Source: Chloroflexota bacterium (GTDB lineage Bacteria; Chloroflexota; Anaerolineae; Anaerolineales; UBA4823). Taken from it: a stretch of DNA of 7,819 nt. A model generated the notes under the pieces. That model worked only from the letters and a program-made list of their open reading frames with translations, searched no databases and had not been told where the DNA came from. Numbering within the stretch: position 1 is the first letter of the stretch; each line of letters starts with the position of its first letter. Shown in pieces: positions 1-5,952 of this stretch. The stretch is taken from contig JAUWLJ010000087.1 of the NCBI GenBank assembly GCA_030613705.1, positions 1 to 7,819 on the forward strand, read 5' to 3'. A program made the position numbers and the translations under genes.

Positions 1-1
1 C

Positions 2-274
2 GGAAAACCGATCATCTTTGGTATTCGTCCTGAGGACATCATCAATCCCGAATTCGCTCCCCCTGGGATCACCGCTCAACCAGTTGACACTCAAGTCGAC
101 ATCACCGAGCTGATGGGGAATGAGATTTTCCTCTTCTTGAAAGCCGGGAAGTACGAATTTGTCGCCCGAGTGGACCCACGCACGCGTGTCACCATCGGTG
201 AGCAAATGCAATTGGTCTTCAATATGGACAATATACACATCTTTGACCGGGAAACCGAACTAGCGATCCGCTGA
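2..274 (+). CDS. Sugar ABC transporter ATP-binding protein, C-terminal fragment (MalK/UgpC type)
   Basis: This is the last 90 codons of a gene that begins before the window; it ends in TGA. The fragment starts near GKPIIFGIRPEDI, a motif typical of the C-terminal OB/TOBE regulatory domain of MalK, UgpC and MsmX ATPases, and it closes with IHIFDRETELAI, also typical of these proteins. The family forms a cytoplasmic ATPase dimer that powers carbohydrate or glycerol-phosphate importers. The Walker A, signature and Walker B motifs would lie upstream and cannot be checked, so the substrate is unknown. The reading frame is clean and the end looks natural. A hairpin about 65 bases downstream may end its transcript. 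The family call is fairly sure; the transported sugar is not. Confidence 0.85.
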   Translation, partial: GKPIIFGIRPEDIINPEFAPPGITAQPVDTQVDITELMGNEIFLFLKAGKYEFVARVDPRTRVTIGEQMQLVFNMDNIHIFDRETELAIR

Positions 275-305
275 TATCTCTCTGCGAGACAGCATAAGAT
301 ATATC

Positions 306-333
306 TTGGCTTTTCCCATCAATTGAATAGAAT
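306..333 (+). promoter_or_regulatory. Candidate promoter for the phosphoglycerate mutase gene
   Basis: TTGGCT (306-311, 4 of 6 matches to the -35 consensus) and TAGAAT (328-333, 5 of 6 to the -10) are separated by 16 bp. Transcription would start near 340, directly before the hairpin at 341-377. Just upstream, overlapping the -35, is a 12-bp perfect palindrome (AAGATATATCTT, 296-307). This is a consensus match by eye only. Confidence 0.4.
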
Positions 334-340
334 ACCAATC

Positions 341-380
341 GGGCGTAGAGTCACGTCAAGAATGCTGCTCTACGCCCTTT
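341..380 (+). terminator. Stem-loop, likely terminator of the ABC transporter transcript or apgM leader hairpin
   Basis: GGGCGTAGAG (341-350) and CTCTACGCCC (368-377) are perfect inverted repeats of 10 bp around a 17-nt loop, followed by TTT then AAT. The strong GC-rich stem after a stop codon fits an intrinsic terminator for the upstream gene, but the T run is short and the loop long. If the promoter at 306-333 is real, the same hairpin sits at the 5' end of the next transcript and could instead stabilise or attenuate it. Confidence 0.5.
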
Positions 381-408
381 AATCAGCTCGAATAAGGAAC
401 AATAAAAT

Positions 409-1617
409 ATGCCCTTCGATTATATACGCCCATTATTGCGAACTTCATCAAGCAAGATTGTTCTGCTGGTCATGGACGGTCTGGGAGGTCTTCCATTCGA
501 GGTTGGTGGACCAACTGCTTTGGAAGCCGCCCGAACACCAAACATGGATCGTCTCGCCTCCGAAGGAGTGCTTGGTCAGGTGACACCTATCCGACCTGGA
601 ATTACTCCCGGTTCGGGTCCTGCTCATTTAGCTCTCTTTGGATACGACCCTCTTGAGTATGAGATCGGTCGTGGTGTTTTAGAATCAGTGGGTGTAGGCT
701 TGCAGGTAGGACGTGCAGACGTCGCTGCAAGGGGAAACTTCTGCACCCTGGATGAGCAAGGGAATATATCCGACCGGCGCGCCGGTCGCATCGCCACTGA
801 AGAGGCAATTCCGCTGGTCGAGAGTCTGAAGAAAATCACCATCCCTGGCGTGTCAACCGAGGTTCGTCATGTCTAGGAATACCGATTTGCAGTGGTTATG
901 CGAGGCGATAATCTCATTTCCGACATCGATGACACCGATCCCCAACAAGTCGGCGTCCCCCCCCTGGCAGCCACAGCGCGTTCGTCAGCAGCAGAGCACA
1001 CTGCAGATCTCTTCAACCAATGGATTGCTCAAGCTCGCCAAGCACTGGCTGATAACCCGAAAGCCAATGGGATGACCTTGCGCGGATTTGCCACAGACCC
1101 TAATTTGCCAACTTTCCAGGATTCATATGGGTTGAATGCGGCAGCAATTTCAGTCTACCCGATGTACAAGGGCGTTGCCAGTTTAGTTGGCATGCAGGTA
1201 ATCGATTTCAGTGGTGAGACCCCTGAAGATGAATTCTCCGCTCTGGCAGAAACCTGGGACGAGTATGATTTCTTTTTCATCCACATCAAGAAGACCGACA
1301 GCAAAGGTGAAGATGGAGACTTCGATGGCAAAGCCAAGGTTATTGAAGGTGTTGACATGGCTCTGCCTCAGCTGTTAGATCTCCATCCAGAAGTTTTGAT
1401 TATTACCGGCGATCATTCCACACCTGCCAGTCTGCGCACCCACTCTTGGCATCCAGTACCCTTCTTATTATGGGCGCCAGCCTCTGCCAGACCCGATGAT
1501 CAGCGCAGCTTTGGGGAAAGAGCTTGCGGGCATGGTGGATTGGGAAATTTCCCCTCTATGGAAACAATACCTCTAGCTCTCGCTCACGCGGGACGATTGG
1601 AGAAATTCGGAGCGTAA
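409..1617 (+). CDS. apgM: 2,3-bisphosphoglycerate-independent phosphoglycerate mutase, archaeal type, interrupted by an in-frame TAG
   Basis: The enzyme interconverts 3- and 2-phosphoglycerate in glycolysis and gluconeogenesis, in the cytoplasm, and belongs to the metal-dependent alkaline phosphatase superfamily. Read straight through, the frame gives 402 codon positions, the usual ApgM length of about 400. Visible motifs are VMDGLGG (Asp23, metal), PGSGPAHLALFGYDP (Ser69, likely nucleophile), DRRAGRIA, DDTDP (174-178), HIKKTDSKGEDGD (292-304), TGDHSTP (333-339), HSWHPVP (345-351) and GGLGNFP. Codon 156 (874-876) is TAG, between EVRHV and EYRFAVVMRG, and the frame does not shift. ATG at 409 follows AAGGA (394-398) with a 10-nt gap. 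Metal and nucleophile residues are split between the halves, so neither half alone should be active. Causes could be a nonsense mutation, a base error (for example AAG or GAG to TAG) or readthrough. No other damage is visible, so any loss is recent. The family call is firm. Confidence 0.9.
874..876 (+). other. In-frame amber codon inside apgM
   Basis: The TAG is the only lesion in the gene. The five other natural stops visible in the window and the apgM end use TGA or TAA, never TAG. Codons after it (EYRFAVV) continue conserved family sequence in the same frame. The nearest restart codons are GTG 892 and ATG 898, with AGGA at 875-878 too far away to be a good ribosome site for the GTG. No strong stem-loop is visible just downstream. 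Confidence 0.9.
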
Positions 1618-1627
1618 GCCTAAAATT

Positions 1628-1661
1628 ATCAGGGTGGGAGATTCAACCCCGCCCTGATTTT
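1628..1661. terminator. Bidirectional intrinsic terminator between convergent genes
   Basis: ATCAGGGTGGG (1628-1638) pairs with CCCGCCCTGAT (1648-1658). This gives an 11-bp stem with a single G-U pair and a 9-nt loop. On the plus strand it runs into TTTTATT; on the minus strand it runs into AATTTTA. It lies 10 bases after the mutase TAA and overlaps nothing coding, so it can end both the mutase transcript and the convergent minus-strand operon. Confidence 0.85.
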
Positions 1662-1662
1662 A

Positions 1663-2355
1663 TTAATCTTTGTTTGAACCACGGCGAAAGCCCAATCCCA
1701 ATCCTAATCCACCTGCAAGCGAAAGCAAGCCGATGGCAATAAAAGAATCTCGCCAGAAACGCTCTGGGAAAAGGCGGATCAACGTATCCGAAAATCTGAA
1801 GACCCAGGTGCCAGTATCAAAAAATACTTCGTGGAAAAATACGAAAAATACGCTAAAAGCGATCAGAACCGCCACCATCGTAACCGCGATCAGGGCAACG
1901 GTAATCCACCCTCCCCGGCCGAGACCTTGCTTGTACCCGTCCCACCAACCTCCCCAATATGCCCAGATGCCAAGCAGCAGCATCGCTCCAAGACTGATAT
2001 ACCAAACAATGAGAACTGATTGAACCACATTTTTCACGTCCACCATGTGCCGCAGCTCTTGGGCGTTATAGACCGCGGTACCATCCTCGAATTGCAGATC
2101 CCCCAGGAATGAAATACCCTCATCATTGAGCAAATAATCAAGGGCAATCATCGACCAATTTAACCGGTCTTCACGGGTGAAGCCATAGGGATCAGCCGGA
2201 AAATTGGGTGTACGGTATTCCAGCTGCACAAATGATGGGGTCAAAAGTAAACGGACTGAAGTGAGAATTAGTAGCACCGGAACAAGAACTGTCACTAATC
2301 GGATCAGCCAACTGCGATATCCAGACCTGTTTGATTCTTGAGCAATATCTGTCAT
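1663..2355 (-). CDS. TIGR01906/DUF1461 family integral membrane protein
   Basis: This 230-residue protein of unknown biochemical role has four likely membrane helices (about 16-38, 111-134, 149-174 and 203-222). The large loop between the first two carries the family's conserved pattern: YRTPNFPADPYGFTREDR (47-64), YLLND, YNAQELRHMVDVK (96-108). A second set follows: FVFFHEVFF (171-179), W184, and SDTLIRLFPERFW (189-201). These match my memory of the TIGR01906 family. The loop is placed outside the membrane by the basic N-terminus, which is an inference. Its ATG overlaps the TGA of the preceding gene by four bases (ATGA, 2352-2355), so it is the last gene of the operon and probably translated by coupling. 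The function cannot be told from sequence; the operon suggests an envelope role. Confidence 0.85.
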   Translation of the reverse strand: MTDIAQESNRSGYRSWLIRLVTVLVPVLLILTSVRLLLTPSFVQLEYRTPNFPADPYGFTREDRLNWSMIALDYLLNDEGISFLGDLQFEDGTAVYNAQELRHMVDVKNVVQSVLIVWYISLGAMLLLGIWAYWGGWWDGYKQGLGRGGWITVALIAVTMVAVLIAFSVFFVFFHEVFFDTGTWVFRFSDTLIRLFPERFWRDSFIAIGLLSLAGGLGLGLGFRRGSNKD

Positions 2356-3920
2356 TGTAATACCTCCATGTCACCGAATAACATGAAACGAAGCACCATA
2401 TTGTTTGTGATCCACTCAATTGGCGCCAAATCATCGGTGAACACCGTGCTTGATTCAGGAATCGGTTTCAAATTCAGCGCTGTGATCTGCAGGGCTTCAA
2501 TCAAGAGCGGGTGTACATACTGATTTTCAGACAATTCGAACAGGTTGAGATAAACATTCTCCACAGCGGGTGGCTGCTGGGTTGCATAAATAATGGAATT
2601 AAAGGATTCCGGTACATCCATAACATAGATCGAAGGAAATACCTGCCTCAGCGTGCCAACCATCGCCTCAATTAACCTGCGATCCTCTGGTGCGCGCCCT
2701 ACATTTATCGCCACTGCACCATCTTCTGTCAAATGTTCCCGGACGATTTGGAAAAATTCCAGCGTTGTGAGATGCCACGGGATATAAGGGGGACGATAGG
2801 CATCCAGAGCAATTAAATCATATTTACGGGAACTGTGCTCCAATCCCCAACGACCATCCTGTGCTATCGGGTTTAGATTAGGTTGGTTCATGCCAAAGTA
2901 CTGCTCACCAATTGAAATAATCTGACCATCGATCTCGAAGCCATCGATTGGAATGGGTCCAAAGACCTCAGTTGCCTGACGGACAATTGTCCCTCCAGCC
3001 AGGCCAAGGATCGCAATACTTTGAACATCATCAGGAACGACTGGTGGTCGATTGAAGAAAGGTGCCACCAGAAATTGCTTCCAGGGGCCATAATAATTTA
3101 TCTCCGTTGGGTGATACACGGAATGGATACCTTGCCCTTCGTTCAACCTCAAGTACCGGTAACCGCCTTCTTCGAGCACCTGGATGTAATTGTATTGCGA
3201 TTCAGTCTCAAAGATTTGCCCGGGGGTTGCTTTGACACCTCTTCCGAATCCAAGAATCACCAAAAGAAGGATCATTACTGGCATCCATACCCAAAGTAAA
3301 GCAACTCTCCAACCGTAAGACAACCACAAACCGATCAGCGCCACAAGCATTAAGAACATGCTGAACACAATAAAGGTCCTTGTCGTTCCGATAGTTGGGA
3401 TGAACAAAAGGATTGGCAGAAAAGTCCCCAGAAATGATCCCAGGGTCGAGACCGCGTATACTCGTCCGGAAATCCTGCCGGCCTCAGTTGGTGTACGAAT
3501 TGCCAACCGGATGGCAAATGGCGAGATCGCACCCAGCAAAGTAATCGGGATACTGAACAGGATCAGCACACCTGTGAATGCACCGAAGAGAATACCCAGC
3601 TGAAGCTGATCAAATGCATCCGCGGCCAGCCTCAATACCGGATTAGCAACCAGTGGTACTAACCCGATCAGGAATGCTCCCCAAGCCAAGATCACGTACA
3701 TTGTTCGTAGATTGGGAGAACGATCAGCCCACCACCCACCAAGAATGTAACCTGCTGTCAAGTAGATCAAAATTAAACCGATAATGCTAGCCCAAACCAG
3801 GTTGCTCGTCCCAAAAATATTTCCCAACAAACGGGAAGCGGTCAGCTCCACAGCTAAAGTTGTCATGCCAGAGGCAAATACCGCGAAGTAGAGGTATTTC
3901 CGTTCAGCCATTGAGATCAT
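2352..3920 (-). CDS. Membrane-anchored spermidine synthase-like protein (fused MFS/spermidine synthase)
   Basis: This 522-residue protein has two parts. Residues 1-226 hold about seven hydrophobic helices resembling part of an MFS-like module. Residues 235-510 form a cytosolic SAM-dependent domain of the spermidine/spermine synthase family: ESQYNYIQV (240-248), the glycine-rich GLAGGT (306-311), DGFEIDG (326-332), LDAYRPPYIPWHLTTLEFF (372-390) and TDDLAPIEW (495-503). In true spermidine synthases the catalytic segment is Asp-Ser-Ser/Thr-Asp-Pro; here the first Asp remains (Asp373) but the second is Arg376. Polyamine synthesis is therefore doubtful, and the real acceptor is unknown. The start is ATG 3920, overlapping the upstream TGA (ATGA), with GGAAAG about 7 bases upstream; a second ATG three codons in (3911) is an alternative. 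The family assignment is firm, the reaction is not. Confidence 0.85.
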   Translation of the reverse strand: MISMAERKYLYFAVFASGMTTLAVELTASRLLGNIFGTSNLVWASIIGLILIYLTAGYILGGWWADRSPNLRTMYVILAWGAFLIGLVPLVANPVLRLAADAFDQLQLGILFGAFTGVLILFSIPITLLGAISPFAIRLAIRTPTEAGRISGRVYAVSTLGSFLGTFLPILLFIPTIGTTRTFIVFSMFLMLVALIGLWLSYGWRVALLWVWMPVMILLLVILGFGRGVKATPGQIFETESQYNYIQVLEEGGYRYLRLNEGQGIHSVYHPTEINYYGPWKQFLVAPFFNRPPVVPDDVQSIAILGLAGGTIVRQATEVFGPIPIDGFEIDGQIISIGEQYFGMNQPNLNPIAQDGRWGLEHSSRKYDLIALDAYRPPYIPWHLTTLEFFQIVREHLTEDGAVAINVGRAPEDRRLIEAMVGTLRQVFPSIYVMDVPESFNSIIYATQQPPAVENVYLNLFELSENQYVHPLLIEALQITALNLKPIPESSTVFTDDLAPIEWITNNMVLRFMLFGDMEVLQ

Positions 3921-4966
3921 TTCCGTCTTTCCAGGATCAACCAGCTAATATAACCAATTAAACGCACTAACCAAAAAGCGATCAAGCGGTAAGTCAGTCC
4001 CGCTGCTAGCGCGATTGAACCAGGAACTCCCAAACGGGAAAATATTACCGGAACAAATGCATCTGTCATAACCAGCCCCCCTGGCAGGGCACCTACCCCA
4101 CTCACCGTGAGGATCAATCCATAACCAATAAGAAGCGTCTCTGGGGCAATGGAATAACCAAATAATCTAAAACAAACACCCAGTGTAATTACATCCAGGA
4201 TCACCTTGCCGTATGCGGAAAGAGGCAATTTCAAGATCGAAGATCGTGGATAACGCCGCAAGTTATGGTTGAAATATATCAGCCGTTCGTTTAATTCTTC
4301 GAAATCTAGCGTTCTAAATCTTTTTCCAAAGCGGTTCCAGAAACGAACAAATTTCTCTAATGCTAATTTGCTGCGCTCATAATCACTTAGCACTCGCCAG
4401 CTGAGCCACCCAATAACAATTACTAACACCCCGAGCAGCCCAAGACTGAGAACATTAATAGGGGTAAGTCCACCACTCTGGATGAGATAGGCGACGCCTA
4501 TAACAGCAACTGTTGCCAAAGCGATAAATTCTAATGTCGTTTCAACCACCAGAGAGAATAAAGATTCTTCAGGGAGATAATCATACTTTCGCAGCAGATG
4601 GACTCGTAAAGCGACCCCGCTTAAACCTGCACTCGGAATAGCTACTGTGATGAAGGCCATCGAGGTCAATACACCTGCTAAAGGAATGAATCGGATCTGG
4701 CCGGAGAAAGGTTGTAAAGATAGTGCGTTCAACCAGGTCAAAAAACTATAAGATACCACCTGGGCAAGTATAGCAACCAACAACCAGATCCACTCTGCTG
4801 TGCGGAATAAATCTGCGGCAGCTTTGATCTCCCCCAGCAATGGCCAGAAGAAATACAACAGCAGGCCAAGCAGCACTACTGACAAAGCAAGTCGCCACCA
4901 GCTTCTGGCTGGCTTTTGTGAAACTTCTTTTGTGGGGGTTACTCTTTCGCTACCGGTTGGTGGCAT
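3917..4966 (-). CDS. UPF0104 / lysylphosphatidylglycerol synthase-type membrane protein (YbhN/AglD-like)
   Basis: This 349-residue integral membrane protein has about eight hydrophobic segments (23-43, 58-80, 95-118, 138-163, 170-191, 250-270, 275-300 and 303-345). Hallmarks are PSAGLSGVALRVHLL (111-125), a cytosolic helical stretch at 193-245, and GVGALPGGLVMTDAF (290-304) followed by LGVPGSIALAAGLTYRLIAFW. These match the flippase-like module of LPG synthase (MprF) and the free-standing UPF0104 proteins, which often sit beside glycosyltransferases. The MprF aminoacyl transferase domain is absent, so lipid lysylation is not expected. The frame is open back to an ATG at 5080, but that would overlap the glycosyltransferase by 106 bases. 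ATG 4966 has AAGGA 5 bases upstream and lies 8 bp after the previous stop, so I chose it. It may move or help make a lipid-linked sugar, which is inferred from context. Confidence 0.85.
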   Translation of the reverse strand: MPPTGSERVTPTKEVSQKPARSWWRLALSVVLLGLLLYFFWPLLGEIKAAADLFRTAEWIWLLVAILAQVVSYSFLTWLNALSLQPFSGQIRFIPLAGVLTSMAFITVAIPSAGLSGVALRVHLLRKYDYLPEESLFSLVVETTLEFIALATVAVIGVAYLIQSGGLTPINVLSLGLLGVLVIVIGWLSWRVLSDYERSKLALEKFVRFWNRFGKRFRTLDFEELNERLIYFNHNLRRYPRSSILKLPLSAYGKVILDVITLGVCFRLFGYSIAPETLLIGYGLILTVSGVGALPGGLVMTDAFVPVIFSRLGVPGSIALAAGLTYRLIAFWLVRLIGYISWLILERRK

Positions 4967-4971
4967 TTCAA

Positions 4972-4976
4972 TCCTT
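4972..4976 (-). promoter_or_regulatory. Ribosome binding site that fixes the UPF0104 gene start
   Basis: On the minus strand AAGGA ends five bases before ATG 4966. It overlaps the stop codon of the glycosyltransferase (TAAGGA). This favours 4966 over the upstream in-frame ATG at 5080. Confidence 0.7.
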
Positions 4977-5700
4977 ATCTGACCCGCGGCCTTAAACCTA
5001 CGCGCTGTAAACCACCAGCCTGGTACCAGGCTGAGCTGATTTGGCGATACATCCTGGCGCGATTTTTGAGACCTTTCCAAAATCCCCGCCGCGACTCACC
5101 CGGTAAATGCCAAACACCTGTAAGAAACACACGGACACAGCGCCATTCATTTTGTCTGGCTGCCATGGTCAGTGCAGTTTCAAAACCATACCCTGCAGCT
5201 GCTTTTAAGGATACCTGCCTCAGCAAATCTGCTCGCAAACTGCGCTGACCGCTCATCCATGGGGTGAACCAATGGGCGATGTCAGAAGCCCATCTGCCTT
5301 TCTTGAACTGGCCTACAGCCATATCCGCATGGTCTTCCAGTACAGGATTAATCAAATCTAGAATATGTTGCGGATTCAAGCCAAATAGATCGCCATCCAG
5401 GAGAAGCAAACACCGGGATTCTGTGGCTTGCCATCCCAAGAATATTGCCTGCCCCTTTCCCTGATTCACTGGGTTCACCACCAGCTGTATGCGGGGATCG
5501 GATTGAGCTGCAAATTGAATTTCTTCCGCTGATAGATCGGTAGAACCATCATCTACGACAATGATTTCCCGTAAGCGGTCCACTTGCCTCAGGACATCCA
5601 GAACCCGACCAATCTTTCCTGCCTCGTTATAAACAGGGATAATTGCCGAGATATCTGGATGAGCACCTGAGGCTGAGTTGGAAGAATTATCATTATTCAC
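4975..5700 (-). CDS. Family 2 glycosyltransferase (GT-A fold)
   Basis: This 241-residue cytoplasmic inverting-type glycosyltransferase has no membrane helix. Motifs in order are ISAIIPVYNEAGKI (18-31), the nucleotide-sugar VVDDGSTD (48-55), NPVNQGKGQAI (77-86), the metal-binding LDGD (101-104), GQR (151-153) and GYGFE (170-174). The layout is that of dolichyl-phosphate-mannose-synthase-like or glucosyl-phosphoglycerate-synthase-like enzymes; the sugar and acceptor cannot be told. The basic tail (RRGFWKGLKNRARMYRQ) could dock on membrane lipids. The start is GTG 5700, since the nearest upstream in-frame codons contain no start before a TAA. Its own ribosome site is poor, but a 13-codon leader ORF with a strong site ends on the GTG (GTGA overlap). 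It heads the four-gene membrane operon, 8 bp before the UPF0104 gene, and probably acts on a lipid carrier. Confidence 0.88.
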   Translation of the reverse strand: MNNDNSSNSASGAHPDISAIIPVYNEAGKIGRVLDVLRQVDRLREIIVVDDGSTDLSAEEIQFAAQSDPRIQLVVNPVNQGKGQAIFLGWQATESRCLLLLDGDLFGLNPQHILDLINPVLEDHADMAVGQFKKGRWASDIAHWFTPWMSGQRSLRADLLRQVSLKAAAGYGFETALTMAARQNEWRCVRVFLTGVWHLPGESRRGFWKGLKNRARMYRQISSAWYQAGGLQRVGLRPRVR

Positions 5701-5738
5701 AAAATTTGATTTATCCCATGCTTAACATTTACTAGCAT
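5697..5738 (-). CDS. Putative 13-codon leader ORF coupled to the glycosyltransferase
   Basis: ATG 5738 begins MLVNVKHGINQIL and ends in TGA at 5699-5697, overlapping the GTG start of the glycosyltransferase by four bases (GTGA). A strong purine-rich site, AGGAAGG (5748-5742), sits 3-6 bases upstream and is much better than anything before the GTG. The peptide shows no run of one amino acid, so classic attenuation is not indicated. It most likely brings ribosomes to the weak GTG start. Whether it is translated is an inference from the ribosome site and the overlap. The alternative is that the strong site and short frame are chance. Confidence 0.45.
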   Translation of the reverse strand: MLVNVKHGINQIL

Positions 5739-5757
5739 TTTCCTTCCTAAGAAAATC

Positions 5758-5787
5758 ATTATATCGTAGAAATATTCCATCTGCCAT
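5758..5787 (-). promoter_or_regulatory. Promoter of the minus-strand glycosyltransferase/membrane operon
   Basis: On the minus strand the -10 is a perfect TATAAT (5763-5758). ATGGCA (5787-5782, 4 of 6) stands 18 bp upstream as the -35. The start would be near 5751, leaving only about 13 bases before the leader ORF ATG and placing the AGGAAGG site almost at the RNA 5' end. Confidence 0.6.
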
Positions 5788-5799
5788 CACTTGCAATTG

Positions 5800-5819
5800 A
5801 ATAAGAATTAATTCCTATT
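5800..5819. promoter_or_regulatory. AT-rich imperfect palindrome between divergent promoters, candidate operator
   Basis: The 20-bp site has a perfect core GAATTAATTC (5805-5814). After one mismatched pair it is flanked by AATA (5800-5803) and TATT (5816-5819), so 9 of 10 pairs are symmetric. It lies upstream of both promoters, where a dimeric regulator could act. AT-rich sequence makes chance symmetry easier, so this is only a candidate. Confidence 0.3.
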
Positions 5820-5854
5820 AAGAAAATTTTGTTGATTCTCGAGGTAGCTCATCT

Positions 5855-5863
5855 TGGTATAAT
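5855..5863 (+). promoter_or_regulatory. Extended -10 promoter of alaS
   Basis: TGGTATAAT is a full consensus extended -10 (TGnTATAAT). No good -35 lies at 16-18 bp; TTGATT (5832-5837) is 20 bp away. Extended -10 promoters tolerate this. The start would be near 5870, giving a leader of about 83 nt. Confidence 0.7.
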
Positions 5864-5882
5864 TCAAGCCAGATCATATTTT

Positions 5883-5919
5883 TATTCTGGATAAGATGCC
5901 GATCAACATATCCAGAATA
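5883..5919 (+). promoter_or_regulatory. Stem-loop in the alaS mRNA leader
   Basis: TATTCTGGATA (5883-5893) and TATCCAGAATA (5909-5919) form a perfect 11-bp inverted repeat with a 15-nt loop, in which GAT/ATC can pair further. No T run follows, so it is not a terminator. It begins about 13 nt into the predicted transcript and ends 23 bases before the alaS ribosome site. It could be a regulatory or stabilising RNA structure, or a DNA operator downstream of the promoter. Confidence 0.6.
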
Positions 5920-5952
5920 TTGATACAGGTAGTTATTAACTCAGGAGTAATT

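Noticed and set aside
362..382. Six-codon ORF (MLLYAL) before apgM
   Set aside because: No ribosome site precedes it, and it lies within the loop and 3' arm of the hairpin, so it is likely chance.
602..842. Minus-strand open frames opposite the mutase
   Set aside because: They are shadows of a strongly conserved plus-strand gene and show no recognisable protein features.
877..960. A pyrrolysine-insertion-type stem-loop after the amber codon
   Set aside because: Only weak 3-4 bp pairings are visible; nothing supports a dedicated recoding element.
892..1617. Second half of the mutase as an independent gene starting at GTG 892 or ATG 898
   Set aside because: It continues the same frame and domain, lacks the N-terminal metal and nucleophile residues, and has no well-spaced ribosome site.
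1631..1637. AGGGTGG resembling the start of a T-box sequence
   Set aside because: It is the 5' arm of the terminator between two convergent stop codons and has no downstream gene on its strand.
4964..5080. Longer N-terminus for the UPF0104 gene starting at ATG 5080
   Set aside because: It would overlap the glycosyltransferase by 106 bases. The extra 38 residues are not family-like, while ATG 4966 has a well-placed AAGGA.
5066..5464. Plus-strand open frames opposite the glycosyltransferase
   Set aside because: They are antisense to conserved GT2 motifs, with no ribosome sites or recognisable domains.
5864..5952. T-box riboswitch before alaS
   Set aside because: The leader is only about 83 nt, with no T-box consensus and no terminator/antiterminator pair ending in a T run.
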